A stretch of DNA of 64,000 nucleotides from NCBI GenBank assembly GCA_030549495.1, contig JAUIRK010000928.1, forward strand, positions 323,001 to 387,000, in the 5' to 3' direction. Positions 47,700 to 58,352 of the stretch are shown here, piece by piece. The position numbers and the translations under genes are program-made. Under the pieces are notes generated by a model that worked only from the letters and a program-made list of their open reading frames with translations, was not told where the DNA came from and did no database searches. Each line of letters opens with the position of its first letter. Position 1 is the first letter of the stretch. This DNA is from Nectonema munidae. Lineage: Eukaryota; Nematomorpha; Nectonematoida; Nectonematidae.

Positions 47700-48295
47700 C
47701 AGCCATGTCAAACATGCGGCACATTACAAGCAGATTTGCGGCCCACACAGATTACAGTATTATTAATTATAATTTTATGTATAAGTGTAGATTTAGACTT
47801 CTCAGAGAACTAGGTTGACTGATTTTCACTTATCATCACTTATAAAAGTTCGCACTGCACAGAAATTTCAGCCAGACATAGCAAAGATTGTCAATAACAA
47901 GAGGTGTCAAGCCTCGGGACAAGAACATGTAAAGTATTTGAATAATTAATAATAAATGTTTATTTTGAAGTATTGTAATTTATGTGCATTTCATTTGTAG
48001 TTTATTCAAATACATGTGGGCCATGTATGTTGCCTTATAAACTTTTTTTATATTAAAATAAAGAACAGATTTATATCCTTGCTAATTTTTTAATTAAATT
48101 ATTTTGTTTAACTATACATGACTTTGTACTTGCATTTTTGAATATAATCAAACCATTACATGTTTCTAAGTTAAAAGTAAATTATTCTGCAATAATTTTT
48201 ATTGAACAACTTTAAATATAATTGTAGGAGTGCGGCCCTCATGAGAAAACAAACTCACTCCTTTGGCCCTCATGGGACTCCGAGTTTGACATGCT
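47700..48295 (+). mobile_element. hAT element remnant with transposase C-terminus
   Basis: The left end CAGCCATGTCAAACATGCGG and the right end read inward, AGCATGTCAAACTCGG, are imperfect TIRs with GC-rich subterminal GCGGCCC/GGCCCTC segments. The interior plus frame 47821-47949 reads DFHLSSLIKVRTAQKFQPDI, then VNNKRCQASGQ before a stop. This matches the C-terminal tail of GTF2IRD2/ZBED-like hAT transposases (x-x-P-D-I-x-x-L-V-x-x-K-R-C-Q-x-S-G). Only the tail of the transposase remains. No clear target duplication. It lies in the same LINE as the 42139-47560 element. Confidence 0.72.
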
Positions 48296-48900
48296 TCTTA
48301 TGATATAACTCCAAAAATATTCTATTTTTAGAACAAATTGTTTTGAAAACATTTTCAATTGAATCTAGACCTAGAGGCAAATCATTTTCCAAAGATAATT
48401 AAATTTTGAAATCGTTTATAGTGTCCATATCAAAAAAATTTGGAATATTTGTAAGGATGAGTCTACGAATAAGCTTTTTTTAATGAATTTTTCAATTTTA
48501 TTTTTTTTAATTTAATTCAGAGTTCACTTTTCTAAACTCGTTTTGATCAATAAAATTAACAAAAAATTGACTTCTATATAGCTTGCTAGAAACAACTTTA
48601 GATTTCCCCATATTTTTTGTAAGAAAGAGACCTTACTCTAAGTTTGATTAGCTAACTGAGTTTTAAAATCATCATTCAACTTGATAACTAAAGTATTATT
48701 GTTATAGGTAGCCTTATTGAGAGTTTTGATTTTAGTTGCTTTGGTGGGAATTCCAGATTGAATTATTTTAATCACATCACTATAGCTTTTAACAATAGAT
48801 TTTTCAACTAATTTGTCAATTTGCCCTAATTTATCATTTATGAAAAGAGTATGTATAAGTATAAATAAATTCCTCAAGTTTTGATTTAATTTTTACAAAA
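48296..48900 (-). mobile_element. Probable 5'/ORF1 part of the split LINE
   Basis: The minus-strand frame 48877-48638 and broken frames down to 48300 continue the LINE orientation of 42132-40110 and lie immediately on the far side of the two hAT insertions. The peptide (NDKLGQIDKLVEKSIVKSY, then NKATYNNNTLVIKLNDDFKT) has the coiled, lysine-rich look of a LINE ORF1 product, but no diagnostic RRM or zinc-knuckle motif is visible. The assignment rests mainly on position and orientation. Confidence 0.45.
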
Positions 48901-49815
48901 CTATCTGATATGAATAAAATCAAATGAGGATAGAAAATAAGTCAATTAAATAAGTTTACATAAATGATCAAATAACAAATATAAAGTAAAAATTTCACAA
49001 AAGTGAATATGTCGCCATTTTAACTTTTAAATGTTTAACTTAACATAAACAGTAAACGTCAAAAATGATTACAGAGGAAAGATACTTTCAATGAGTTTAT
49101 AACAAAAATTAGAAAATTACAAAATTAGGTATAATTTTAGTTCGAATTAGAAACTACTTATTTAAATATTATAGATTATTTTGATAAAAGAATTTCGCCT
49201 TTGTGATAGCCATTGATTTGCCGCTTAGCGTGCAAAAGCCATTGAATTTCAATCGTTAAGCTCATCTAATAGCTTAATCTAATAACTATCTAGCTCTTTA
49301 AATTAAGCCCAATTATGGAAATTAAAATTGCAAAAACTTTTATGACCTAAATACTTTTTTTAATCTAAAATTTTTTTAATTTAGATTTTAGACTCCTCAA
49401 GTTTAAATGGCGCTAAACTAGAGTTTAGAGAATTGTAAAGAAATTTTTATTGCAATTAATGTATTATAAGCTTATATTAAAACTGAATAATTAGTTTAAT
49501 AATTTTATTTTATAGTTTTTCAAATATTTTAGTACGGGATCTATTTTAACAATACCTTTTCATAACTACAGATGGACTACTCAGCATAGTTGGGTAATCG
49601 GATTCGGTGGAATCGCAGAATTTAAAGGGATATTAGACGGAGTCGGTATCTAATAAAATTTTTGAGTCGGTTAAGTAAAGTATTTTAAATTTAAGGTACA
49701 AATAAAAATTTAATTTTTGTAAGTATACGGTTTAACCCTTCTTTTGTCGAAGTCGGAAGAGAAGTGGTGATGTTGAATTTATTAAGTATTTGCAGTTGAA
49801 GACCTATTTTTTAAG
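48901..49815. other. AT-rich stretch with GGAGTC remnant
   Basis: No gene recognised. 49580-49675 holds a degenerate GGAGTCGG repeat (ATTCGGTGGAATCG and GACGGAGTCGGTATCTAATA) like those at 34.9, 35.7 and 56.4 kb. Confidence 0.4.
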
Positions 49816-50102
49816 CAGGGGCGCACATCCTCTAAATTATTGGGGGGGGGGGGTGGGGCAAATTTTTTTTTGCAATTTTCAAAATTACTGTTCTGGAAAT
49901 ACCAACCACGGGAGACCAAATATTTAAGCAATCCTTTAAATAGAGTTTATTCAGCGAATACCTAAATTTATAAGGCTACTTTATATTTTTTTACAAAATT
50001 GGGGAAATTTAAATACTATACTTCCAACGAAAATATTTTAATTAAATTTGTATATCGCATAAACTCATCAGTTCATTTTTGCCCCCCGGATGTGTGCCGT
50101 TG
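49816..50102. mobile_element. MITE of the CAGGGGCGCACATCC family, 287 bp
   Basis: The left end CAGGGGCGCACATCC is followed by a G-run. The worn right end, read inward, is CAACGGCACACATCC. The internal sequence matches, in inverted orientation, the right ~250 bp of the 27322-30514 element, but lacks the Mutator-like insertion present there. No convincing target duplication. Confidence 0.75.
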
Positions 50103-50204
50103 ATTTATTTATGTATATATTTGTCAAATACATTTATAAAGTGGTTATTTTGTTCGGCCTAAATATAATTTAAAAACTATAGTGAACTTCTACAGATGCT
50201 GATT

Positions 50205-50420
50205 GAAACGGTTTTCATTATCTCAACCTTTTTTTAAAATGTACCGTACGGTACTTTCGTTGATACCATAAAGGCTGGTCATTGTAGAACAGGACTTACC
50301 TTCCTGTATCATGTCGAGTAGTCCTAACTTCTCCTGCAGTGTTATCACCTTTTTTTTTTGCCTCTTAGGCTTGTTACCAGAAGAAGCTTCAGAAAAAATA
50401 GGGGGTTTTGGCGTCTTGAG
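50205..50420 (-). mobile_element. Tigger/pogo transposase N-terminal HTH fragment
   Basis: The minus strand reads KRQKKKVITLQEKLGLLDMI, then QEGKSCSTMTSLYGINESTV. This is the psq/CENP-B-type helix-turn-helix of Tigger-like transposases (K-R-x-V-L-T-L-x-x-K-L-x-I-L-x-x-x-E-x-G-x-S, then a Y-G-I/V-x-x-S-T-V recognition helix). The rest of the transposase is absent downstream on this strand. It may be joined to the adjacent piggyBac remnant by deletion. Confidence 0.75.
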
Positions 50421-50519
50421 ACGATGAAAATCCTTAAAACACTAACAAATTTGCTAAAAAGTTTATTTCAAATATTATGGACTCATTCTTTTCTTGCTTC
50501 AATTTTTCCTTGAAAATTA

Positions 50520-51670
50520 TGATACGAATCTTGAATGTAAGCTTATTTCTAAAGATGAATGGGCAGATATTGACGGAGTAACTTTGATGACGTATATTGG
50601 TATTTCGATTTCAGCTCCAGTTTTTTGTTCGTATGCAAAATCTCTAAACAATTTATAGGATGATGATATTCGGAGACCAATTTTTAAAGCTACCATCTTA
50701 AAAATAGTTTGAAATGATAACTCGATTGTTGCGGTTCGATTACAAAAATATAGAAAATAACGTCGCGATAAAGACAAGTTGGATTGAATTAGAAAATTAT
50801 GGAAAATTTAGTTCGGAATTGTCAAATTCTTCTTACATCTTACGAAAATAACTATATGTGAACACATGGCTTTTCGTGAGCGATGCCCAATAAAGTAATA
50901 TACTCCCTCTATGCCAGCTAAATATGGCATTAAAGTTTGTGTCTTGTGATAGCTCAAGAAACATCGCATGAAATTTACAGGTTTATCGAAAAAACCAAGG
51001 ACAAAGGGTTCTTTAAGATTTAGTCCAAAAGCTTGAGAGATAAAATCTCTTTTGCGATAACTTTTTTACTACAAACAATCTTGCAATCCTATCGATGAAA
51101 AAAATCTGACAATTGTGGGAACGGTATGCTTGAATAAAACTTAACTTCTTTATGACAAAAATCATGTACTACTCTTCATTACGTTAAAAAGTTTCGAAAC
51201 AAAGATCTTCCAGAAATTGTAAAGTTTTATAATAAACATAAAGGAGAAGTAGACAACACTTTAGATAAACTAGATGGTGTTTTGCTTTGTTTTGTAACAT
51301 GATTGATATTTCAAGTGTAAATAGTTTTGTTTCATGACTAGAAATAAATCTTAGCTGGAATTAAGGAAAATTATACAGGATACTCCTTTTTTTGAAGATC
51401 TAGGAAAAATGTAGTGAAAAATGAAATATTAAGAAGACCACTTCTTCCAAGAGGAAATTCTTCACGTTTTCTTCTCACAAATATCAAGGTGACACAAAAG
51501 TTTCTTGCATCTTCTTCAAAACTAACTAAAAGGAGCCTGCCTAAATGAGTTCGCCCTTCCTTGTGTGTGGGAAAAGACCTAAAAACCTATTTCCATTGTG
51601 AAAAATTGTAAAAGGTATTTTTATTGTTTTTAATCAATAATTTTGTATTTATACGGAAATTTTTGTGAAA
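50520..51670 (+). mobile_element. piggyBac transposase remnant
   Basis: Plus-strand frames: ISKDEWADIDGVTLMTYIGI, then DDDIRRPIFKAT (50540-50700), the N-terminal block of the DDE_Tnp_1_7 domain. Then RRDKDKLDxIRKLW. Then EHMAFRERCPIK in place of E-Q-L-x-x-F-R-G-R-C-P-F-K, and AKYGIKVCVL (50860-50945). Later FRNKDLPEIVKFYNKHKGEV precedes D-N-T-L-D-K-L (51195-51280). Near 51560-51620, CVGKDLKTYFHCEKCKRYF is the C-terminal cysteine-rich domain. Frame changes and stops throughout. Unlike the 24.2-25.2 kb remnant, this copy keeps the cysteine-rich end, and the two differ enough to be separate lineages. Confidence 0.85.
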
Positions 51671-51779
51671 CTGAAAAAAATTGTTTGGGTGAATTTTCAC
51701 CCATCAAGGTAAAATGTGTTGGCAAAAATAAGGGGAGTATGAGGGAGTACAGTTAATTACAATTACACTATTCCTAGCT

Positions 51780-52020
51780 CCCCTTCTATGGAATCAATTT
51801 TGAGTAAGAATATTTTCAAGTATTCAAAAAATTAATAGTAATTGGTAATTTTTTCTTTTTTTACCAAACGAAATCGCGATATCTTCATGTTATGGATTCA
51901 CAGTTGATTACTAATTTTTCACAATTTACAACTCTGTCCACATCGAATATATGCCTTAAATTTCATTTCTATAAGTAAACTTCTCAGTAATATGTTTTAA
52001 TATTAAAAAATAGAACTAAA
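51780..52020 (+). promoter_or_regulatory. Presumed ESF1 upstream region
   Basis: This is the 240 bp between the piggyBac debris and the ESF1 start, so any compact ESF1 promoter should lie here. Only AT-rich sequence is visible and no distinct core-promoter motif stands out. The start codon context is AACTAAAATG, with A at -3. Confidence 0.3.
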
Positions 52021-53835
52021 ATGAAAGAGAAAGGAAGTAAAGATGATGATGTTGGTACGGAAATTCGAAGAGGTAAAAGTTCACGAGTGAAGATTGATAA
52101 TCGCTTTAAATCAATGTTTACGGATGAACGATTCAATCTCACTTATACAATTGATAAGCGTGGGAGAAAAGTAAATACGTCTTCTAAAGAAGATTTCAAA
52201 AGATACTACACTCTTCAAAGTGAAGAAGAAAAAGAGGAAGAAAGTGGAAAGGAAGAGGTGGAATGCGCTGAAGGTTCTTCTGGTGAAACGGATACCGCTT
52301 CTGAATTCGATGACTCCGATTTGGAAATTGAGCATGATTGGAGTGAAGAAGTGTGTGCGGGAATATCGGAGTCAACTAGCGTTCTCGCGCTTTGTAATTT
52401 GGATTGGGATTGCGTGAGGTGCTGTGATTTGTTTGTCCTCTTTCACTCCCTTAAACCAAACTCAGGAAGTATTCACTCTGTTAGTATTTACAGAAGTGAA
52501 CTTGGTAAAGAGCATCTTAAAGAGGAAGCCTTGTTCGGACCTAAAGAACTCAGAGAAGCTTCTGAAAAGTTAAAAAATTTACAAAGTTATAACGAGGAAG
52601 ATATGAAAAATGATCCAATCGCCTATTCTTATCACCAAGAAAAATTAAGACAATACCAGTTCAAAAGATTAAAATATGCCTATGCCATTATAAAATGTGA
52701 CTCTACTCAAACTACTGATCATATTTACAATGAATTTGTTGGTGTTGAATATGAGTTGAGTGGAAATAGACTTGACTTGCGCTACGTTCAGGATGACATG
52801 ACTTTTGATGATGCTGATTTGATTGACACCTGCCAAGTTCTCCCCTCAAACATTAATACAAACTACATGCCTTGTTTATACTTTTCCAAAGCTCTTAAAC
52901 AAACTAAAGTTTCGCTTACCTGGGATGAAAATAATCCGGGTCGCGTGAAGGATTTTTTATCTCTTCATCTTGTTGATAATAAAAAGATTAAAAGTAAGCA
53001 CCAGATGAACGATATTAATAACATGGATATGGAAAAGTATATAGCATCTTCTGGTCCATCATCAGAAGATGATAACGATGGGTTAGATGTAAAAGTTGTA
53101 AAAAAGAAAAATAGGTACAGAAATTTGTTATTTGGTGAAACAAAGGAATTCAATGAAGATGATCTAAATGATGAAAATGCTTCTGAAGAGGATGGAGATA
53201 TGGAAATCACTTGGAATGTTGATTTGGATAACAAAGTAAGGAAGAGTGCACTGAATAAGGAGAAAAAAAGTGACTCTCATTTGACGCCTTTTGAAAAATT
53301 CTTAGAAAAGAAGAAAGACTCTAAGAAGAAAAGACAACTCCGAGATGTTGATAAGACTGAAGGTAGTGAAGCTGAAGAAGATCACAGTGAAGATGATGAA
53401 AATAAGAAAAAGTTGGAGTTGATTGTAATGTCAGAGGATGAATTTAAAGATGGACGTAATGATCGTCATTTTTCTTTGAAAGAACTCTTAGTTGATTCCA
53501 GCGTCATTTCTAAAAGTAAAGCCAAGAGATTAGCAAAGAAAAAATTGAAAAATCCAAAGACACAAGATTCTCAAAAGGTAGAAGACGCTTTTAAAATTTG
53601 CTTGCATGATGTCAGATTCCACAACTTTTACACTTCTCATCATTTTGCTATTGATCCGTGTAATGAGAATTTTAAAAAGACTGCAGGTATGCTTGAGCTT
53701 TTGAATGAAAGATCAAAAGTTTCATTGGAGAACACAAGTATACAAAATAATCTTAACGATTTAAGTAAAAAGTCTGCCCAAGACGAAGTTTCTTCCCTCG
53801 TAAAGTCAATAAAAAGTAAAATGAAGAAAGTTTGA
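52021..53835 (+). CDS. ESF1: ESF1-like nucleolar pre-rRNA processing protein
   Basis: ESF1 is a nucleolar factor needed for 18S rRNA maturation and small-subunit assembly. The 604-residue frame has the family layout. An N-terminal motif lies at residues 22-63 (VKIDNRFKSMF, then YTIDKRGRKVNTSSKEDFKR). An acidic stretch spans 67-110. The conserved RRM-like region starts at about 120 (VLALCNLDWDCVRCCDLFVL) and runs through RLKYAYAIIKCDS and NEFVGVEYELSGNRLDLRYV to about 310. A long, charged Lys/Asp/Glu-rich linker follows. A C-terminal NUC153 motif lies at about 528-557 (HDVRFHNFYTSHHFAIDP, then N-x-x-F-K-K-T). Length is close to yeast Esf1 (628) and shorter than human (851), mainly in the disordered part. 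In the W-D-x-x-R-A-x-D-L-F motif, R-C-C replaces the usual R-A-x. The first ATG of the frame is used; an AATAAA lies 38 nt past the stop. There are no introns. Confidence 0.96.
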   Translation: MKEKGSKDDDVGTEIRRGKSSRVKIDNRFKSMFTDERFNLTYTIDKRGRKVNTSSKEDFKRYYTLQSEEEKEEESGKEEVECAEGSSGETDTASEFDDSDLEIEHDWSEEVCAGISESTSVLALCNLDWDCVRCCDLFVLFHSLKPNSGSIHSVSIYRSELGKEHLKEEALFGPKELREASEKLKNLQSYNEEDMKNDPIAYSYHQEKLRQYQFKRLKYAYAIIKCDSTQTTDHIYNEFVGVEYELSGNRLDLRYVQDDMTFDDADLIDTCQVLPSNINTNYMPCLYFSKALKQTKVSLTWDENNPGRVKDFLSLHLVDNKKIKSKHQMNDINNMDMEKYIASSGPSSEDDNDGLDVKVVKKKNRYRNLLFGETKEFNEDDLNDENASEEDGDMEITWNVDLDNKVRKSALNKEKKSDSHLTPFEKFLEKKKDSKKKRQLRDVDKTEGSEAEEDHSEDDENKKKLELIVMSEDEFKDGRNDRHFSLKELLVDSSVISKSKAKRLAKKKLKNPKTQDSQKVEDAFKICLHDVRFHNFYTSHHFAIDPCNENFKKTAGMLELLNERSKVSLENTSIQNNLNDLSKKSAQDEVSSLVKSIKSKMKKV

Positions 53836-53872
53836 TTTTTGCTGTTATAAATACTTTTATTATAAAATATTC

Positions 53873-53878
53873 AATAAA
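53873..53878 (+). other. ESF1 polyadenylation signal
   Basis: AATAAA lies 38 nt after the ESF1 stop codon, within TTCAATAAAATATC. It is the nearest canonical hexamer and a plausible poly(A) signal, although such hexamers are frequent in this AT-rich DNA. Confidence 0.5.
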
Positions 53879-54365
53879 ATATCTTCATTTCATCAATTAT
53901 TCAGATAAAAATTTTGTCCAAACGTTCTATACCAAATTCAAATGAGAAAATTCAGCTGTAAGAGACAGTTTTATTCAGAATTTATTACATATGGTATTTT
54001 TCAGTCCTCCAAAATATTTTACAAAATGAGTGCAAAATACATTTTTAAGTGAGTCGTAGATATTACACTGATTTCCAATATATATTTTTTGAAATTGATT
54101 CCTCTATTTTCTTCATAACATTTTGCCTTACCAAAATTGACTAGCAAAATTAGAGGCATAATGTTTCGATATGGAGATCAAATTTTTTTATTGAAAAGTA
54201 CAATGGAAAAATGCTTACCAAATCGTTGTATATTTATTTTGTCATTTTTATAATGAATTGCTCATTTTGTGCAACTAACCTTAAAACAATTTAAAAATTC
54301 TAAATTTCACAAAAACCTAAAAGTGGCTCTAAAACAGTTTGTCATTTTAGATTATTTTTTGGATG
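53879..54365. other. Intergenic AT-rich stretch
   Basis: Nothing supported. Confidence 0.35.
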
Positions 54366-54369
54366 TTCA

Positions 54370-54585
54370 ATTTTGATGTATTTATTTTAAATTTAGATAT
54401 TTCTAGTTTTATACAATCCTTAACTCCTATTTTTGAGAATTCTAAGATTGAAAGTGTTTTTAGTGCTGTTAACTATGTAAAATCTAAACTTAGAAACAAT
54501 TTGAAGCTAAATATGCTTGTAATTTTGATGGTCAAGTTTGGTTTAGTTAGATTGATTTTAGTTTCCTGTGCAAGTGCTTAATAAT
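54370..54585 (+). mobile_element. hAT transposase C-terminal fragment
   Basis: The frame 54363-54581 contains ENSKIESVFSAVNYVKSKLR, then NNLKLNML. This corresponds to the hAT dimerisation motif (E-R-x-F-S-x-x-x-x-I-K-x-x-x-R-N-x-L, then x-x-L-x-x-L). The N-terminal part of the domain is divergent, and no TIR was found. Confidence 0.6.
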
Positions 54586-54949
54586 ATTGAAATTATATTA
54601 GTGTCTATAAAGACGAAGAAAATTTGTATTAAGCAACTATAATGTGAGGTAGATGATGAAGTTGATTGCTGTTGCAATGTGTTTTAATATTAAATAAGTA
54701 TTTTTTTATTTTTGAAGTATGTGGAATAGGATTTGCTTTTACATTTGAAAATTTATATTCAAATTTAGGTAAATTTTAGATGCTAAAGATTTTTACATGT
54801 ATATAAATTAGAAAATTAAAAAAAACTTGAGAAAAATTAAAAACATTTTTCAAACGCATCGTTCCAAAAAAATTAAATTTATAGAATAAGTTGAAGCTTT
54901 CAAATCTCAAAAAAACTAAACCTCAATGGAGATTCCACCAACCTCAAAA

Positions 54950-55940
54950 ATTTCCAGTTTCATTTGCACACAAACTCTGACTTTTGAGGCATCAATACCC
55001 GAAATTCGCTTATCTGTTAGGGGAGAAATTAATCATTTTGCGATAAAAGCATGAAACTTGGTACATGCACTCATTTTAATATGCTTCTTACTTTGTGATA
55101 TGGAGGCATCTGAGATTTGACCTACCTGTACTGAATGCTTATGCCAAAAACACATTTTCATCAAAGTGAGACTGGACCAAAGAATCTTATTAGGACTTTT
55201 GATGTATCACAATGTGTCATTGCATGGAATAATGGCAATGCTTTGTTTCCTTTATGCCCTATAGTTTTTGCAATATCGTGAAATGACATTTTAATGATAC
55301 ATGAATTTTCTTTATGTGCCAAATCCCATTCACAATTATTTGACTGAAACAGTGTGAAATATTATTAATACCGTTAAATGCTCTTGCAACAAAGTCAGTG
55401 TCAATTGTCCAAACATGATTCTTTGGTCTCCTTCACTTAGAGCTGCATCTTTAACATGTAGCATGATCCTCTTAACAGGCTTTTTCGTCAGCTGTGATGT
55501 AGATTTCTCTAATTGAAGTGGTGTGACTTGTTCAGACAAAACATGAAAGAGTTTCCCTTTCTCCTCATCTACACGTAAAAAGAATGCCACTTATTTGGAA
55601 TGACAGTTGATAGAGAGACGTTACGACGTGTTTCTTTCTCTTTTCTTCCTCGTTGCTGTTTTGAGGGCGTCATCTTTGTAGATGCCCCTAATCATGTCCA
55701 CTTTTTTGACGCATTCGTGTTGTTTTATGATATAAGGTATGAAAACATTGTCAGAATATTCTTAAATGCATGTGCTGTTCTTAGATTCAGCATTTGGAGT
55801 AAAGCATTGGAGAAAATATCTCTTTATTCCATGTATTATTCACTCACAAATTTTAAGAAATCGTCTTCCAATCCCAGTCAAAGAATCGATTTCATCTTAC
55901 CCACACTTAGCCGAATAATCAAACGATATCCAATATAAAG
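54950..55940 (-). pseudogene. Decayed coding remnant, uncharacterised repeat-linked family
   Basis: Minus-strand frames from 55.94 to 54.95 kb contain NVFIPYIIKQHECVKKVDMI, then RGIYKDDALKTATRKKRETR, VSLSTVIPNKWHSF, FLRVDEEKGKLFHVLSEQVT, VKRIMLHVKDAALSEGDQRI, and a further block whose two frames together recall a G-C-D-T-x-S motif. From memory this order resembles a large uncharacterised protein family found in many copies in cnidarian, mollusc and arthropod genomes (I-P-Y-I-x-x-x-L, R-V-D-x-V-W-D-x-Y, K-x-A-T-R, then H-E-E-A-D-T-R). It is usually considered transposon-associated. Several frame changes and stops are present. No function is known to me. Confidence 0.4.
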
Positions 55941-56056
55941 CGAAAGATTAGTAAAGCATTTAATAAAGGCAGACAATTTTATGTCTGTAAAGACACCGCG
56001 TTTACCCATTTGATCGATTAAAAAGAAATATCTCTTTGATGTAGCAATTTTTTAAT

Positions 56057-56108
56057 AATGTAAGTTTTGAATTACCTTCTCTAATGTTTCTAAACCCGGT
56101 ATACAAAT
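56057..56108 (+). repeat. Dispersed ~50-bp repeat, copy 1
   Basis: ATGTAAGTTTTGAATTACC, then TCTCTAATGTT and AAACCCG, in the same order as copy 2 at about 57554-57605, with a few substitutions. Confidence 0.7.
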
Positions 56109-57553
56109 GATTGAGTGATTTGATATAAAATTACTTTACAATCATGAAATTATCTGTGTCAGCTAAAAATGACTATGATATCAAATGTGTTAAACGAGAT
56201 ATTTTATTTTCCTTTATGAATGATTTGAGAACTTATTTTTATACACATTCTCTTCCAAAATTTTAACATCAGATGCTATGGATCTAAGTAATAGTAGTAG
56301 TGTGATGACTGTAAACCATTTCCAGCAACATCTAATTAGAATTGATCTACATTTTTACAGCGTTTTCTTTTATTCTTTTCTCAGCACACATGAGTAACGA
56401 AAAAAGTATTGTATTCGTAGCAGAGTTAGTGGAATCGGAGATTTTTAATCGATAGGAGCCAACGTCGGTATCTAATGAAGCTTAGGAGCCAGAGTCAAAT
56501 TTTTTGGTACTTGGAGTTGGAATTGATTAGGACTCAGCATTGAAGTTAGAGTTCGATACTTTCCTTCGATTAGAACACGTGCTATAACATGAGAATTTTT
56601 AAATATCTGTTTACTACAGTCACAATGTATTTTTGGGTGTGCAATGAAATTATTATTCTTATTTAAGTCCATTTCTTTTTAATATGTAGAGATGGATTTA
56701 CCTAGACGAATGAGTTGTCGTTCACCTAAATTTTTACTTTTTTATAAGCAAAATGAAATATATTATAATTGTATACAAATTTTTATATAGTACATGAACT
56801 TATTGTAATCGAAAGTATGCGCAAAGTTAAAAACTGAAACAATATAAAATAACAAGGGGCGCCTCAACATTCGCAGGACTCATTCATCTGTAGTTACACG
56901 AAGGACACAGTAAGCCCATATACTTCAACAAGCATTCTATAAGAATATTTGATTCATTTACTGCTCAAATATTTTTTTGATAACAATGATTAAAACAACA
57001 TCAGTGAAAAAATCGTATTACAACCTGTTAAATTGGTAGGTTGTTGCTCATATAAATTTACGTCATTGATTGACCATATTCCATTCAATATTACAAAAAC
57101 AAATAAACTTAAAATTCGCTTTAACAGATTTTTGGATCGATTCAAAAAAGTCAAGAAGCACTGGTTTAGTGGGTATGACAAATGAGTCGCGAAAACCGTG
57201 GATTCTGAATACGCACTCCTTGAACCCTCCTCATCACTAATACAAATATTTTCGCCAGACTTAGGCATGGTCAAATTCAGAGTGCTACGCTTGGCTTCCC
57301 TTGTCTAATACGCGTATACAATAAATAATTCGTAGCATAATTAAAAAGTAGGGAACTAAAGAAGACCAAATCTGCACATTTGTAGAAATGCTGTTTTACA
57401 CATTGAATTGTACAGATGACACTCATTTTGTACACATTTCTTTGTCTTATTTCTCTCCTGCAAAGCGCTCGAGGCATTTTTTCGCTTTTCTCTTTCTTTG
57501 CATTAATTTTAAAAATAATACTTCGTTCTCTCTGTTTTTTTCTGGCAGTTTTT

Positions 57554-57605
57554 AATGATGTAAGTTTTGAATTACCGTCTCTAATGTTGGTAAACCCGAT
57601 AGATA
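57554..57605 (+). repeat. Dispersed ~50-bp repeat, copy 2
   Basis: Counterpart of 56057-56108. In both places the preceding sequence contains TTTTTAAT-ATG and the shared block ends soon after AAACCCG. Confidence 0.7.
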
Positions 57606-58306
57606 CTCGGATAGTTTTTTAATGAATCATATAAACTTGTTTAGATACAAAAATAGCTTTACTTTTTTTATTGTTTTCAACTCCATTTTTTCTTTTAACC
57701 CTGTTCGTAACGGCCTATTTTCATTTCCTCAGTGACGGGTTTTTATACTAGATAGTATAATTTCCACTCCTTTTTTCTTAAACTATTCAATATTTTTACA
57801 AAATCTCGCCCAAACCCACTAAATAATTGATTGTGAATCTGATAGTGTCATTTATTTTTCATGAAAATTAATCAAATCTGTCAATCAATGTCAAATATAG
57901 AAACTTGAAAATATATTATAAATTCAGCTGTGTTAATTAACATTGTCTTAATTTACTTAATAAACCTCCTTTTGATGATTAATTCACGCGAAATATTTTA
58001 CCTGTCAATAAATTAGCTTTCCCAGGTGACTTAATGGCAAACACTTTTTCTCATTATATTAAAATAAACTTGTCCATACACAACAAATCGAACATGCTCA
58101 ATTTGATTCTGAAAATATTTTTGTCACTCCAGATTTAAATTGCACTTACTGTTTAACTTTAGTTAATTTGTAGTCAGATATTTTTCCATATTTTTGGAAC
58201 AATTTTTGTTGCATTTAGCAAATCCACCTTTTTCTATTTCATCATATTTTTTCAATGCATACACATCTAATTAATACATTTCAATGTTGTTAAAATGGTT
58301 ATATAT

Positions 58307-58352
58307 TTACTTAGTTCAACACTACATTGACTTATATATTTAAACACAACCG
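58307..58352 (+). repeat. Dispersed repeat flanking the 58.5-61.1 kb block, copy 1
   Basis: CTTAGTTCAACACTACATTG followed by ACTT-ATATATTTAAACACAACC is repeated almost exactly at 61149-61196. Confidence 0.8.

Noticed and set aside
52111-53234. Short frames overlapping ESF1 on both strands
   Set aside because: Shadows of the long ESF1 coding frame, with no family similarity.
57277-57622. Frames on both strands around 57.3-57.6 kb
   Set aside because: No conserved motif; they overlap a dispersed repeat copy and lack splice or start evidence.
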